This document shows, piece by piece, positions 34,109-43,333 of a stretch of DNA of 64,000 bases. Positions within the stretch are counted from its first letter, which is position 1. Each line of letters starts with the position of its first letter. This DNA comes from Metabacillus indicus LMG 22858 (GTDB lineage Bacteria > Bacillota > Bacilli > Bacillales > Bacillaceae), in the NCBI RefSeq assembly GCF_000708755.2, contig NZ_JGVU02000002.1, forward strand, positions 744,001 to 808,000, given 5' to 3'. Both the position numbers and the translations under genes were made by a program. The notes under the pieces were generated by a model. The model was not told where the DNA came from. It ran no database searches and saw only the letters and a list, made by a program, of their open reading frames with translations.

Positions 34109-34137
34109 TGTCAACTTATTTTTATTTAGGTTAACAA
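34109..34137 (-). promoter_or_regulatory. BirA (biotin repressor) operator overlapping the bioB promoter
   Basis: On the minus strand TTGTTAAC-N14-GTTGACA, close to the Gram-positive BirA pattern TTGTTAAC...GTTAACAA. The second arm also forms a TTGACA -35 box with a fair -10 (TACGAT) 18 bp on. The site is about 55 bp upstream of bioB. One arm differs from perfect symmetry at one base. Confidence 0.72.
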
Positions 34138-34235
34138 AATTATGTAAACGTTCTTAAAACGTTCAATATATACAAATTATTACATTTATATGAATGGTAC
34201 GATTAAATCAGCCAATCATTAGGAGGAAAAAGAAC

Positions 34236-34727
34236 ATGCTAAAAAGAATGATGAATACTCCAAAGAAAAAAACAGCCGTTTTTTTTGCTCTATACGCAGG
34301 TCTAATGGCGTGGCTGATTCTTATGGCCGTAAATTTCACCACAGTTAAAGAACAGAAGACTGATTTTGCAGGAGAATTTGCCGAGCAAGTCAAGGTACAG
34401 GAAGCTAAAAGAGAAGAAGAGAAAAAGCGGGAAGATAAGCCTCTTTGGGAAGTCTCTGATCGAACAGCCATTATCGCCGTTACAGCTGGAGCAATCGCAG
34501 ATATCCTGGTTGTTTTATGGTGGGCAAGAAGAGAAAACAGACGTATGGATGAGAAGCAGGATGTACCGGCTAAGAAAAGATGGCGGGACAGCAAATGGTT
34601 CTGGTACATCGCAGCAATGGGTGTTATTCAGCCCTCAGGCAGCCGCTACATCATTAATTGGAAAAACATGATTGCCTCCGCGGTACTAATTCATGTACTT
34701 CTTTATTTGCTTATCAAAAATGCATAA
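34236..34727 (+). CDS. Predicted membrane protein of unknown function
   Basis: A 163-aa protein. One transmembrane helix lies near residues 13-33 (VFFALYAGLMAWLILMAVNF), then a charged coiled-coil-like stretch rich in Glu and Lys (about 40-65), then a helix near 75-95 and a C-terminal helix (ASAVLIHVLLYLLIKNA). AGGAGG lies nine bases before ATG 34236. I do not recognise the family. It is divergent from bioB and converges on the PrsA-like gene. Confidence 0.75.
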   Translation: MLKRMMNTPKKKTAVFFALYAGLMAWLILMAVNFTTVKEQKTDFAGEFAEQVKVQEAKREEEKKREDKPLWEVSDRTAIIAVTAGAIADILVVLWWARRENRRMDEKQDVPAKKRWRDSKWFWYIAAMGVIQPSGSRYIINWKNMIASAVLIHVLLYLLIKNA

Positions 34728-34752
34728 AAAAAGGAGAGGTTTCCCCCTCTCT
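34725..34752. terminator. Terminator between convergent genes
   Basis: GAGAGG-GGGAAA-CCTCTC followed by T7 on the minus strand. It ends the PrsA-like gene and may serve both genes. Confidence 0.8.
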
Positions 34753-34754
34753 TC

Positions 34755-35642
34755 TCAGCTCTCTAATGAATTCTGGATTTCATATTCTTCTTTTTTCTCT
34801 TCCATCCAGCCAGTATAGGCTGTCTGCATTTTCTGATCAAAAAGTGCTTCCTTGATTTCCTCTTTTTTCTCAGCATATACAGCCGGGACTGCCGCTTTTT
34901 TGTCTTCGAATTTGATAATGTGATAGCCAAACTCTGTTTTTACAGGATCACTGATTTCCCCTTCTTTCATAGAGAAGGCTTTTTCTTCGAATGCTGCCGT
35001 CATCTCGCCTTTTGCGAAATAGCCAAGCTCTCCGCCATTGCCGCTGTTAGAGGTATCTGTTGAATATTCTTTGGCTAGCTCCGCAAAATCAGCTCCTCCA
35101 TCAAGTTTGCTTTTGACTTCTTTTGCTGCCGCCTCATCTTCCACTAAAATATGGCTTGCATTTACTTGTTCTGGTTCAGAAAGACTTTCTTTGTTTTCTT
35201 CAAAATAGGTTTTCATCTCATCTTCCGAAATGTCAATCTCAGGCTCGAGCAGTTTTTCAATTTTTAAATTTGTTTTCAGTTCCTCTTTTACCGCCTCTGC
35301 AGAACCGCCGGAAGCCTCAATCTGCTGGAGAAAGGCCTCTTCTCCCCCGTACGATTCCACGATTGTTTGATACTCTTTGTCAACATCTGCATCAGATACT
35401 GTAATCTTCTTTTTTTCCGACTCCTGATTGATGATTTCTTCTGTAATTAAGTAGTCTACAAGCTTAGATCCGCCCTGATCTGCAAGCAGCCCGTAAAGCC
35501 TGTCCTGACTGATTTTTTCGCCGTTCACACTGGCTACAGCCCCGTCGTCATCCGCAGAACCGACAGCCCAGCCGATTCCCCCGCTGAGCATACCTGTCAT
35601 TAAAAAGGCGTACGTCAGTTTATTTGCAAGTATGTTTTTCAT
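34755..35642 (-). CDS. PrsA-like parvulin foldase without a lipobox cysteine
   Basis: A 295-aa extracytoplasmic peptidyl-prolyl isomerase. The N-terminal SurA/PrsA-type domain surrounds a parvulin domain at about residues 160-250 (QVNASHILVEDEAAAKEVKS, GGDLGYF-like GGELGYFAKGEM, and FGYHIIKFED). PrsA is normally a lipoprotein. Here the N-terminal segment MLSGGIGWAVGSADDDG has no Cys, so it is either secreted or anchored by its signal helix. ATG 35642 is used because GGGAG lies eight bases before it. Confidence 0.85.
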   Translation of the reverse strand: MKNILANKLTYAFLMTGMLSGGIGWAVGSADDDGAVASVNGEKISQDRLYGLLADQGGSKLVDYLITEEIINQESEKKKITVSDADVDKEYQTIVESYGGEEAFLQQIEASGGSAEAVKEELKTNLKIEKLLEPEIDISEDEMKTYFEENKESLSEPEQVNASHILVEDEAAAKEVKSKLDGGADFAELAKEYSTDTSNSGNGGELGYFAKGEMTAAFEEKAFSMKEGEISDPVKTEFGYHIIKFEDKKAAVPAVYAEKKEEIKEALFDQKMQTAYTGWMEEKKEEYEIQNSLES

Positions 35643-35827
35643 TTTGATAACTCCCAACTATTTTCTTCCTATCTTTTGCTGAACACCTTCCAGTATAACG
35701 GGCAGTTATGAATAAACTATGAACAAAGAGAGAAGAAGATATGAAAGTGATATTCCAAAGATTCCCTTCGTTATTTAGAAGGAGATTATCAAACCATAAG
35801 AGATAACTACGTTCCGGGAGTTTTTTT

Positions 35828-37039
35828 ATGCTGAGAAAAATGATGATTATGTTTGGAGTATGCATTTCACTGGTGATTTGCACTTTTTTCATTCTTCAGT
35901 GGGATGTAAAAAGCGGATATAAGGACTATACCAATGAACACGGCATGATTAAAACCCCCGTATACCACGGGGATCTGACCCTGTTCCCCGAAGGTGACAG
36001 CCTTTATAAATCACTCTTTCAAGATATTAAAGAAGCTGAAAACTACATTTATATTCATTTTTTTATCATCAGGGACGATCCTGTCGGCCTGAACTTCTTG
36101 TCCCTTCTTCAAAAAAAGGCCGAAAACGGAATAGATGTGATGCTTTCTGTCGACCGCATCGGCGGAAAAGAGATCAACAGGAAAATAATTAATCGCCTTG
36201 AAGCGAGCGGTGTGCACTTCACGTTCAGCAGGAAAACCGGAATCACTCATCCTTTTTACAGAATGAATCACCGCAATCACAGAAAGCTTGTCATTATTGA
36301 CGGAAGGGTGTCTTATTTAGGCGGATTCAATATGGGAGAAGAATATCTGGGCCAGGATAAACGCTTCGGGTACTGGCGGGACTATCACCTGCGGATTGCC
36401 GGTGAAGGCGCGTATGAAGTGGAGGAGCAATTTTTGAAAGACTGGGAAGAAGACACCGGGCAGAAAAGGCCTCCTAAAAAACATCAGCCTGTCCGGACGG
36501 ACGGTTCTGAATATCGGCTGTTTTTCTCAACCGGAGGAGAATGGGAAAAAGAACTCCTGTCTTTAATAAGAAGTGCAAGAAAACAGCTTGTTATTGCAAC
36601 TCCCTATTTCATACCAAACAATGAGATGATGGATGCGCTGATTGATGCGCGGAAAAATGGCGTCAAAGTTGAGATCCTCGTCCCTGACCATACAGACGCA
36701 TGGTTTACAAAGCCTCCAAGCTATCCAAAAACAGAAAAGCTGTTAAACCGCGGCGTGGATATTTATTTGTATACAAAAGGATTTTTTCATGGGAAAGTGA
36801 TGCTGATTGATGGTAAAACGGCGAATATCAGCACAGCAAACTGGGATCCGCGGAGCTTTTATTTAAATGATGAAGCGAGCTGCCTGATCTACGACACAGA
36901 AGTCATCAAGACCATTTCAGCTGAGATTGAAGAGGATAAAAAAAACAGCCGGAAGCTGAACGAAGCGATTATAAAAGAAATTCCATCCTGGGAGCGTTCA
37001 TTTATGAAAACCCCAGAATGGATTTATTATTATTTTTAA
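35828..37039 (+). CDS. Cardiolipin synthase family protein (PLD superfamily, YwjE/ClsB-like)
   Basis: A 403-aa membrane-bound phospholipase-D-type enzyme with one N-terminal transmembrane helix (MIMFGVCISLVICTFFIL). It has two HKD motifs: HRNHRKLVIIDGRVSYLGG and HGKVMLIDGKTANISTANWD. The length and single anchor fit YwjE/ClsB better than ClsA with its two N-terminal helices. It probably condenses phosphatidylglycerol. GGGAG precedes the ATG. It overlaps the convergent brnQ stop by four bases. Confidence 0.9.
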   Translation: MLRKMMIMFGVCISLVICTFFILQWDVKSGYKDYTNEHGMIKTPVYHGDLTLFPEGDSLYKSLFQDIKEAENYIYIHFFIIRDDPVGLNFLSLLQKKAENGIDVMLSVDRIGGKEINRKIINRLEASGVHFTFSRKTGITHPFYRMNHRNHRKLVIIDGRVSYLGGFNMGEEYLGQDKRFGYWRDYHLRIAGEGAYEVEEQFLKDWEEDTGQKRPPKKHQPVRTDGSEYRLFFSTGGEWEKELLSLIRSARKQLVIATPYFIPNNEMMDALIDARKNGVKVEILVPDHTDAWFTKPPSYPKTEKLLNRGVDIYLYTKGFFHGKVMLIDGKTANISTANWDPRSFYLNDEASCLIYDTEVIKTISAEIEEDKKNSRKLNEAIIKEIPSWERSFMKTPEWIYYYF

Positions 37040-38355
37040 GCTGGAACGCGTGATGGTTTTCTTTTTCCTAAAACCAGCCCAACAGCAGCTCCCAGTAATG
37101 CCGGAACAAGCCAGCCAATGCCTTCGCCGTAAAGCGGAAGGTAGCTTAGGGCAGGTGTCAGTGCTTCACTGAGAAATGTTTGATTAACTGTATCCGCCAG
37201 ACTGAAGAGGCCTGTGAAAAGAACCGTAGTTACATAGATGTAAGGACTGTTTTGGATGAAAGAATGAACCAGTGCAAGAATGATCAGCACGATGGCAATT
37301 GGGTAAATCATGCCCAGTATCGGCACAGAAACGGTCAAAATCTGAGTCAGTCCAAGATTTGCAACGGCTGTGCTTGCCAGACATAAAATCAATACCCATA
37401 CCTTATACGGCACTCTAGGCACAGCCCCTGCAAAAAACTGGCTGCACGATATCACAAGCCCAATGGATACGCAGAAACAAGCCAGTGTAAAGACAAGCCC
37501 AAGTATGACGCTGCCGCTTGTACCGAACAGGCTCGTCATAATATTCGTCAGAATCTGGGCGCCGTTTTCAGATGTTCCAAGAGATGCGCTCGCTGCACCC
37601 ATTGTGCCAAGAAGAATGTAGATGATGGTTAAAAGCAGGCCTGCTCCCATTCCTGCAAACATCATATAGCGGGATAGTGCTTTTTCATTTGTTACACCCT
37701 GTGATCTGATAGCAGTTGCTATCACAATACCGAAAGCAAGCGCGGCCAGTGCATCCATCGTCAAGTATCCATCAAGAAACCCCTGAAAAACAGGACTCGA
37801 GCCATAATTGCCTGATGCCTGTCCACTTTCTCCAATCGGTGTAATCAAAGACTTCACAAAAATAACCAGAATCAGCGTCAGCACAATCGGCGTAAGCAAT
37901 TTTCCGAATAAGTCCACAAGCTTAGACGGGGACATGCTGAGCCAGTACACTAAGCCAAAAAAGACCGCTGTATAAATGAACAGTGCTGCAGGAGCACCCG
38001 CAGCCTCAGCGGGAAGAAAAGGCGCTGCCCCCATTTCAAAAGCTAAGCTTCCGGCTCTTGGAATCGCAAGTCCAGGTCCGATCGAAACGTAAATAATAAA
38101 CGGGAAAATAAGGGCAAATACAGGGTGAACCCTTGAATTTAATTCATGAAAGCTCCCTGCTTTAGCAACTGCGATAACCCCGAGAATGGGAAGACCCACC
38201 GCGGAAAGAATAAAGCCTGCAAGAGAAGGCCAAAGATTGTCCCCTGCTGCCTGTCCAAGAAAAGCCGGGAAGATTAAGTTCCCTGCTCCAAAAAACATGG
38301 AAAATAACATAAGACTGATAAACATGATCTGTTTTGCTGAAAATTCCTTTGCCAT
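37036..38355 (-). CDS. brnQ: Branched-chain amino acid transporter (LIV-II carrier)
   Basis: A 439-aa BrnQ family transporter with about twelve transmembrane helices. N-terminal FGAGNLIFPAFLGQAAG and the GPGLAIPRAGSLAFEMG segment are diagnostic. It imports leucine, isoleucine and valine with a cation. AAAGGAG lies seven bases upstream. No T-box or CodY-like site was obvious by eye in the short leader. Confidence 0.94.
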   Translation of the reverse strand: MAKEFSAKQIMFISLMLFSMFFGAGNLIFPAFLGQAAGDNLWPSLAGFILSAVGLPILGVIAVAKAGSFHELNSRVHPVFALIFPFIIYVSIGPGLAIPRAGSLAFEMGAAPFLPAEAAGAPAALFIYTAVFFGLVYWLSMSPSKLVDLFGKLLTPIVLTLILVIFVKSLITPIGESGQASGNYGSSPVFQGFLDGYLTMDALAALAFGIVIATAIRSQGVTNEKALSRYMMFAGMGAGLLLTIIYILLGTMGAASASLGTSENGAQILTNIMTSLFGTSGSVILGLVFTLACFCVSIGLVISCSQFFAGAVPRVPYKVWVLILCLASTAVANLGLTQILTVSVPILGMIYPIAIVLIILALVHSFIQNSPYIYVTTVLFTGLFSLADTVNQTFLSEALTPALSYLPLYGEGIGWLVPALLGAAVGLVLGKRKPSRVPA

Positions 38356-38523
38356 ACAAAAACTCCTTTAAGATGAAGGTTCTATGATGAAAATAATAGT
38401 TCAAAGTATAACAGCTAAAAAATTGATTGACTAGTTCCTTTTTTCAGCATTTTTAAGCGCCTTTTATCAAACCTTGTTCTATAGGCAATGAATGCGTTTA
38501 CCTTCATTTTATAAATTTTTTCC

Positions 38524-38554
38524 AAAAGAAAAGACAATACTTGATCGTATTGTC
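38524..38554 (-). terminator. Terminator of the lipoprotein gene
   Basis: GACAATAC-GATCAA-GTATTGTC followed by TTTTCTTTT, starting directly at the stop codon. Confidence 0.88.
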
Positions 38555-39229
38555 TCATTTGAATGGAACTGTTATTTTCTGAGCTTTGCTTTCTGTTTTC
38601 TGATTGGCATTCAGCACATCGCTAGTCAGCATCGTGACACTTTTAACAGGCTCTTCGGAATGTTCCAGAATAAATCCGATGTTACCCTTTTTGGTCTGAT
38701 TTGCCCCAAGTTCACCGTTTAGATCTTCAAGGTAAATATCGGATTCCCAGTCAAACCGCTGGCCGCTGTTTGTTTCCAGCATAGCAACAGGTGAGAAGTA
38801 GACGGGCTGATCTGACGTGTTTTTCACTTCTACCTCCGCTTTGATGATGTCAAACGTTTCATCATGTGTGAATGTGTGAAAAAAATCAATCATGCTGTAG
38901 GCAGGCGTATGCTCGATAATTTTCACATCTTTAATCGTCAGTTCCACATCGCCTGCTTTAATTGTCTGATTCAGGCTGCTGATGGCTTTCAGCTCAGCTG
39001 CGCCTTTGTCATCTTTCACGGTTTGACCCGGTTCAAGGAGTGAACGGTCATCCGTTATCTGCGGGTTTGGTACGTAGCTGTCTTCAGCGGCTTTTTGATT
39101 AGAGGGTGATGGTGCGGCCGTTTCAGTCTTCTGTTCTTGTTTCTTCTCAATTTGGGCAGGTTCTGTCGCCTGTGCAGAACAAGCAGAAAGTACGATTGTC
39201 AGAGATAGCAAAAGCCATGCATGTTTCAT
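38555..39229 (-). CDS. DUF4352-like lipoprotein
   Basis: A 224-aa predicted lipoprotein. The signal MKHAWLLLSLTIVLSAC ends in a lipobox Cys at residue 17. A linker rich in Glu, Lys and Thr follows, then an immunoglobulin-like beta domain at about 90-215 with ELTIKDVKIIEHTPAYSMID and EVEVKNTSDQPVYFSPVA, as in DUF4352 proteins. GGGG lies about eight bases upstream of ATG 39229. It is downstream of the alkaline phosphatase gene and possibly in its operon. The function is unknown. Confidence 0.78.
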   Translation of the reverse strand: MKHAWLLLSLTIVLSACSAQATEPAQIEKKQEQKTETAAPSPSNQKAAEDSYVPNPQITDDRSLLEPGQTVKDDKGAAELKAISSLNQTIKAGDVELTIKDVKIIEHTPAYSMIDFFHTFTHDETFDIIKAEVEVKNTSDQPVYFSPVAMLETNSGQRFDWESDIYLEDLNGELGANQTKKGNIGFILEHSEEPVKSVTMLTSDVLNANQKTESKAQKITVPFK

Positions 39230-39275
39230 CGTGTAGTCCCCTTTCTCCATTTGCCAATCTGCCGGCATGAACACA

Positions 39276-39301
39276 GACTCCGCCGCCCATGCGGCAGAGT
39301 C
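39276..39301. other. GC-rich hairpin without a T-run
   Basis: GACTCCGCCGC-CCAT-GCGGCAGAGTC, one mismatch, between the alkaline phosphatase gene and the lipoprotein gene. It could protect the phoA mRNA end or reduce downstream expression. Confidence 0.6.
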
Positions 39302-39315
39302 GTGATACAGCCTGG

Positions 39316-40716
39316 TTATTTCTTTTTGCTTTTTTCTAGGATATCAAAGATGATTTCTGCGTGATCTGTGTTGTCTTTATGACCGGCGAACAATTCTTTA
39401 CCTGGTCCGTAAGCAAAGACAGGAACGTCTTCCCCTGTATGTCCGTCTGTCGTCCAGCCTGTATTGGAGCGCTTATTAAAGATGGCTTCTATCGCATTAT
39501 CAACACGGAGAATTCCTTTATCTTTGTCTGCTTTCCCTTTTTCTGCTGCATCTTTGACAGCATTGATTTCCTCTGCCGTCAGTTCAAGATCGATATACTG
39601 TTTTAACGTTTTTTCAGGATCTGCGCCTTCTTCAACGATTTGGGAAGCCATAAAGTCAGGTGTGCGCTTTGCAGCTTTAATCGGCTCTCCAAACCAGTTG
39701 TAATCACCGTCAGCTCCGATTGAATAACCGCCAGTTGAATGGTCTGCTGTAGCCACAACAAGGGTATGCTTGTCCTTTTTGGCAAATTCAATCGCTGCTT
39801 TGTAGGCTTTTTCAAAATCCTGCATTTCACTCATGGCTCCTACAATATCGTTGTCATGTCCGGCCCAGTCAACCTGGCTTCCCTCAACCATCAGGAAAAA
39901 CCCGTCTTTATCTTGATTTAGTCTTGAAAGAGCTGAGCTAGTCATGTCTTCAAGAGAAGGTGTTTCTTTTTCGCGGTCAATCATTTTTGGAAGGCCGCCA
40001 TCCGCAAACAGTCCAAGAACCTGCTGATTTTTATCCTTCATCATTTCTTCTTTCGATGTCACATAGCTGTACCCGTCTTTCTGGAATTCTTCTGTAAGGT
40101 TGCGGTCAGCCCGGTCAAAGTTGCTTAAGCCACCGCCCAGCATGACATCCACTTTATGTTTGCCGTTGATCAGTTCATCATAATAATCATCTGCTATTCC
40201 ATTCATGTTTTTCCGGCTCATATCATGGGCACCGAATGAAGCAGGTGTAGCATGAGTTATTTCAGACGTAGCAACAAGACCTGTCGCCTTTCCTTTTTCT
40301 TTTGCCGATTCTAAAACCGTTTTTAGCTCTGAACCGTCATTGTCTACGCCGATTGCAGCATTGAAAGTCTTATATCCTGTTGACATCGCTGTAGCAGCCG
40401 ATGCTGAATCTGTTACATTTTCTTTAGGATCTTCAGGATAGGTCATTTGATTGCCGACAAGGTGCTGATCAAATTCTGTACGCTCAGCCTGCGGTGTAGA
40501 AGGATCGTCTTTCAGATAGCGGTATGCTGATGTATATGATACACCCATTCCGTCTCCAACCAGGAAAATAACGTTTCTTATTTCATTCGGTTTATTTCCA
40601 GCAGCTTCTGCTTCACTTGCCTTCGCATTTGGAAAATTCCCAATGACACTTGCGGCAACTACAGCTGAAAGCACTGCAACCGGAACAGTAATTTTTCCAA
40701 GTTTTCTATTAAACAA
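39316..40716 (-). CDS. Alkaline phosphatase
   Basis: A 466-aa secreted alkaline phosphatase. The signal peptide covers about residues 1-35. Metal and active-site motifs are VGDGMG, VTDSASAATAMSTG with the nucleophile Ser, EGSQVDWAGHDND, ATADHSTGG, and a late DGHTGEDVPVFA. It releases phosphate from monoesters outside the cell. TTG 40716 has GGAGG eight bases upstream. A PhoP-type box lies 100 bp upstream. The match to PhoA/PhoB paralogues is too general to pick one name. Confidence 0.95.
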   Translation of the reverse strand: MFNRKLGKITVPVAVLSAVVAASVIGNFPNAKASEAEAAGNKPNEIRNVIFLVGDGMGVSYTSAYRYLKDDPSTPQAERTEFDQHLVGNQMTYPEDPKENVTDSASAATAMSTGYKTFNAAIGVDNDGSELKTVLESAKEKGKATGLVATSEITHATPASFGAHDMSRKNMNGIADDYYDELINGKHKVDVMLGGGLSNFDRADRNLTEEFQKDGYSYVTSKEEMMKDKNQQVLGLFADGGLPKMIDREKETPSLEDMTSSALSRLNQDKDGFFLMVEGSQVDWAGHDNDIVGAMSEMQDFEKAYKAAIEFAKKDKHTLVVATADHSTGGYSIGADGDYNWFGEPIKAAKRTPDFMASQIVEEGADPEKTLKQYIDLELTAEEINAVKDAAEKGKADKDKGILRVDNAIEAIFNKRSNTGWTTDGHTGEDVPVFAYGPGKELFAGHKDNTDHAEIIFDILEKSKKK

Positions 40717-40815
40717 TCAAAAAACCTCCAATAGAATGTTTTTGTATACAAGTACTAGTCTATGGGAAGAGTTTTAAGGAAGTTTTGAGAGATTGTAAAG
40801 TATAGATGTCCGTTG

Positions 40816-40832
40816 TTTACAGTTTCTTTACA
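40816..40832. promoter_or_regulatory. PhoP-type direct repeat upstream of alkaline phosphatase
   Basis: TTTACA-GTTTC-TTTACA matches the Pho-box pattern of two TTWACA repeats with a 5-bp spacer. Another TTTACA lies inverted at 40794-40799. The box is about 100 bp upstream of the phosphatase start. Phosphate-starvation control by PhoP-PhoR is inferred. Confidence 0.65.
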
Positions 40833-40872
40833 GAAAACAAATAGAAAACGATTGCATTTTTTACCTTTACAG

Positions 40873-42063
40873 TCACTTAAGCTGAAAGACAGATGATCTG
40901 CGTCTGAATGCAAAAAAAAGAAGTCCTCCCCCCGAAACGGTGCAAATGATGGCACCAATTGAAAGAAAAAGAAACTGTATACCGAATTGAGCAGCACATA
41001 CAGTGCCGTAAACAATTCCAAGCGGCGCAGCTGCCTTTGTCATAAGAAACCTGACTGAGAAAACCTGCCCAAGAATGGACTGCGGCACAAGCTTTTGATA
41101 AAGCGTCGTGCTGTAGACATTCCAAAAGGGCATAGCTGCACCTGCTGCGATTTCAATGACCATCGCCGCTGCCAGAGTCTTTGCATCACCAAGCGCCAAG
41201 TAAGTAGAGCCTCCTATAAACAGGGCAAGCATCATGATTTGATAGATGTATGTATCTTTTACTTTTATTCTGGATGCCGCAAAACTGCCGGCTATGTAAC
41301 CAAGGGGAAAAGAAGCGGCAAACAGGCCATACTCAAATGATGAACCTCCCAGTACTTCTGAGACAAATGGAATATACATGGTCTGGGCAGCAAACACGCC
41401 AAAGCTTGTAATGGAGACAAGCCCGCCGAGGAACAGGAGTATTTTATGTTTACGATAAACGAGAGTGCCTTCTTTGAATTTCTTTATCCATGTTGCTTTG
41501 TCATCGATTTCTGTATGCTTTTCGAGCAGAAACCCTATCATGATGAATGAAATTGAAAATGCACAGACAATAAGAATGAGAGAACTTTTTCCATTCAGAA
41601 CCGATACAAGAAACCCTGCTGCGGGCAGCGTCAAAAACCGCATCAGCTGCACACCTCCTGAAATTCCTGCATTTACTTTAACCAATTCCTCCTTATGCAC
41701 AAGCTTTGGAACAAGTGCTGCCGCAGCAGGGTCATATGCAGTAATGGAGGTTAAGAAAGCCGCTGCATATAACAGGGCCGCCTCATGGAACCCGACTGTA
41801 AAAAATAGGAGAAGCAGCAAGTATACGAAAGCCCTTAATGCCTCTGACGCTCTCATTACTGTTGTTCTTTTAAACCGGTCTATATAGGGTCCTGCTATAA
41901 ACTGAACGATCAGCTGCCCCGAAATGCTGACCAGCCACAAGGTGCCCATCGCAAGCTTAGAACCGGTCTCTTCATATAGGATCCACGAAAGGAGGAACGT
42001 TCCGAACGTGCTTGAAAAGACCGACAAAAGCTGATTATAAAAAAGCAGCTTGACCGGTTTCAT
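40873..42063 (-). CDS. Major facilitator superfamily transporter
   Basis: A 396-aa MFS protein with about twelve transmembrane helices. The loop-2 region reads FIAGPYIDRFKRTTVMRASE, similar to macrolide and drug exporter families (MefA-like). It overlaps the preceding ArsR-family regulator gene by four bases, so efflux controlled by that regulator is likely. Substrate unknown. Confidence 0.88.
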   Translation of the reverse strand: MKPVKLLFYNQLLSVFSSTFGTFLLSWILYEETGSKLAMGTLWLVSISGQLIVQFIAGPYIDRFKRTTVMRASEALRAFVYLLLLLFFTVGFHEAALLYAAAFLTSITAYDPAAAALVPKLVHKEELVKVNAGISGGVQLMRFLTLPAAGFLVSVLNGKSSLILIVCAFSISFIMIGFLLEKHTEIDDKATWIKKFKEGTLVYRKHKILLFLGGLVSITSFGVFAAQTMYIPFVSEVLGGSSFEYGLFAASFPLGYIAGSFAASRIKVKDTYIYQIMMLALFIGGSTYLALGDAKTLAAAMVIEIAAGAAMPFWNVYSTTLYQKLVPQSILGQVFSVRFLMTKAAAPLGIVYGTVCAAQFGIQFLFLSIGAIICTVSGGGLLFFAFRRRSSVFQLK

Positions 42064-43106
42064 GTTTCCTTATGCAGAAAAGTAAAGATTTCCTTTTCTA
42101 TCCCCTTAATTGAGTCTCCAGCTGCTTTATAAACACTGCCTTTAAAGTGAACAAGTCCAGCTGCTTTCAAGAGGGTCAAATGATGATGGACTGTCGTTTT
42201 CCCCATTCCGACCAGAACTGTCACTTCTTTTAAAGTCAGCTCTTTTTTTACAAGAAGTTTGAGAATCCTGAGCCTTTTTTCATCGCCAATTGCTTTAAGC
42301 TTTTGCACAAGCTGTCCCGGCGGTTCAAAAGGATCCGTGCTCTTCATTAAGCTGCTGTCGCTTACAGGGTAGTAAAAAACCTTTGCAGCAGGCAGGTCTG
42401 CCTGAATCGTCCAGGGCCTGTATGCCACGTGAGGAATTAAAATCACATCGGCAATTCCCTGTTCAGGCTTATAATCAATTCCAGCAGCTTTCAGGACCGT
42501 TTTATGAGGACTTTCTAATTGGCTAATGCTTCTCTTTTCAAGAACATCCCTTTCCAAAACACCGCTGGTCCAGTCCTTTTCAGGCAGAATGACTTCGTTA
42601 TACCAGCCGTCTACTAGCGCCTGGAAATGATTGAGCAGTTCAGTATGTTTGCTGCTGCATACAAAATGAATCAATTGCGGAAAAAAGACATGACCCTTGC
42701 AGGCCAGAACCAAATCATTTTCAGCTTCCCTATCCCCTTTAGAAGCTGCAAGACGGTTTTTTTCCTGCATGATATCCACGAAAGGCAGTGCGTAATATTT
42801 AAGCTCACTCTCTGAAAGTGACTTTAAGAACTGATAGAATTCCCCCGGACTGGAGAAGTCTTTCACATGAAGCAGCTGAAGCAGCATTTTCCACGTGTTG
42901 TGCTCCTGGCAGTAGTCAAGCTCTGCTGTCAGTTCACTGGAAAGCCGCAGCTTGAGCTCATCCAGTTCCGCCCTCGTCATTTCAAGCTGATCATGAAGCT
43001 TAGGATAGGTAATCATGGCGATGCCAAGAGCACATTCAAACAACAATGATGTTTTAATCTGAACGCCGTATGATATCCGTTCAAATGACGTATTCAATAG
43101 ATTCAT
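42060..43106 (-). CDS. Long ArsR-family regulator with C-terminal winged helix
   Basis: A 348-aa regulator. The ArsR-type HTH is at the C-terminus (about 265-340): LKAIGDEKRLRILKLLVKKE, then GMGKTTVHHHLTLLKAAGLV. The N-terminal ~250 residues have no familiar motif and probably sense a ligand. The layout matches ArsR/DUF5937-like regulators. AAAGGAG lies before the ATG, and a perfect 9-bp palindrome sits 23 bp upstream. It is coupled to the MFS gene. Confidence 0.85.
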   Translation of the reverse strand: MNLLNTSFERISYGVQIKTSLLFECALGIAMITYPKLHDQLEMTRAELDELKLRLSSELTAELDYCQEHNTWKMLLQLLHVKDFSSPGEFYQFLKSLSESELKYYALPFVDIMQEKNRLAASKGDREAENDLVLACKGHVFFPQLIHFVCSSKHTELLNHFQALVDGWYNEVILPEKDWTSGVLERDVLEKRSISQLESPHKTVLKAAGIDYKPEQGIADVILIPHVAYRPWTIQADLPAAKVFYYPVSDSSLMKSTDPFEPPGQLVQKLKAIGDEKRLRILKLLVKKELTLKEVTVLVGMGKTTVHHHLTLLKAAGLVHFKGSVYKAAGDSIKGIEKEIFTFLHKET

Positions 43107-43128
43107 ATTTTTTCCATCTCCTTTCTTT

Positions 43129-43150
43129 TCATTCTAAATAATTAGAATGA
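43129..43150. promoter_or_regulatory. Palindrome in front of the ArsR-MFS operon
   Basis: TCATTCTAA-ATAA-TTAGAATGA, perfect over nine bases per arm. A further half-site, TTAGAATAA, lies about 15 bp upstream (43165-43173). Size and place fit an autoregulatory operator. Confidence 0.62.
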
Positions 43151-43333
43151 TTAATTCAATACTTTTAGAATAAACTCCCTTGCAAAAATAGGTGATAAAA
43201 CGCCTTTTTCTGCAGATTGGCGGGCTTTTTGACTTTCTTTGTCTGTTTCCCTCGAATGGAAATTCTTTTCCTGTTAATTAGATTCAAGTATGTTACACTG
43301 AAGTCAGGTCACATGAGATCGGAGGAAATCATC

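Noticed and set aside
34142-34156. cre-like site ATGTAAACGTTCTTA in the bioB divergent gap
   Set aside because: It lacks the fixed C near the 3' end. Noted but too weak to call.
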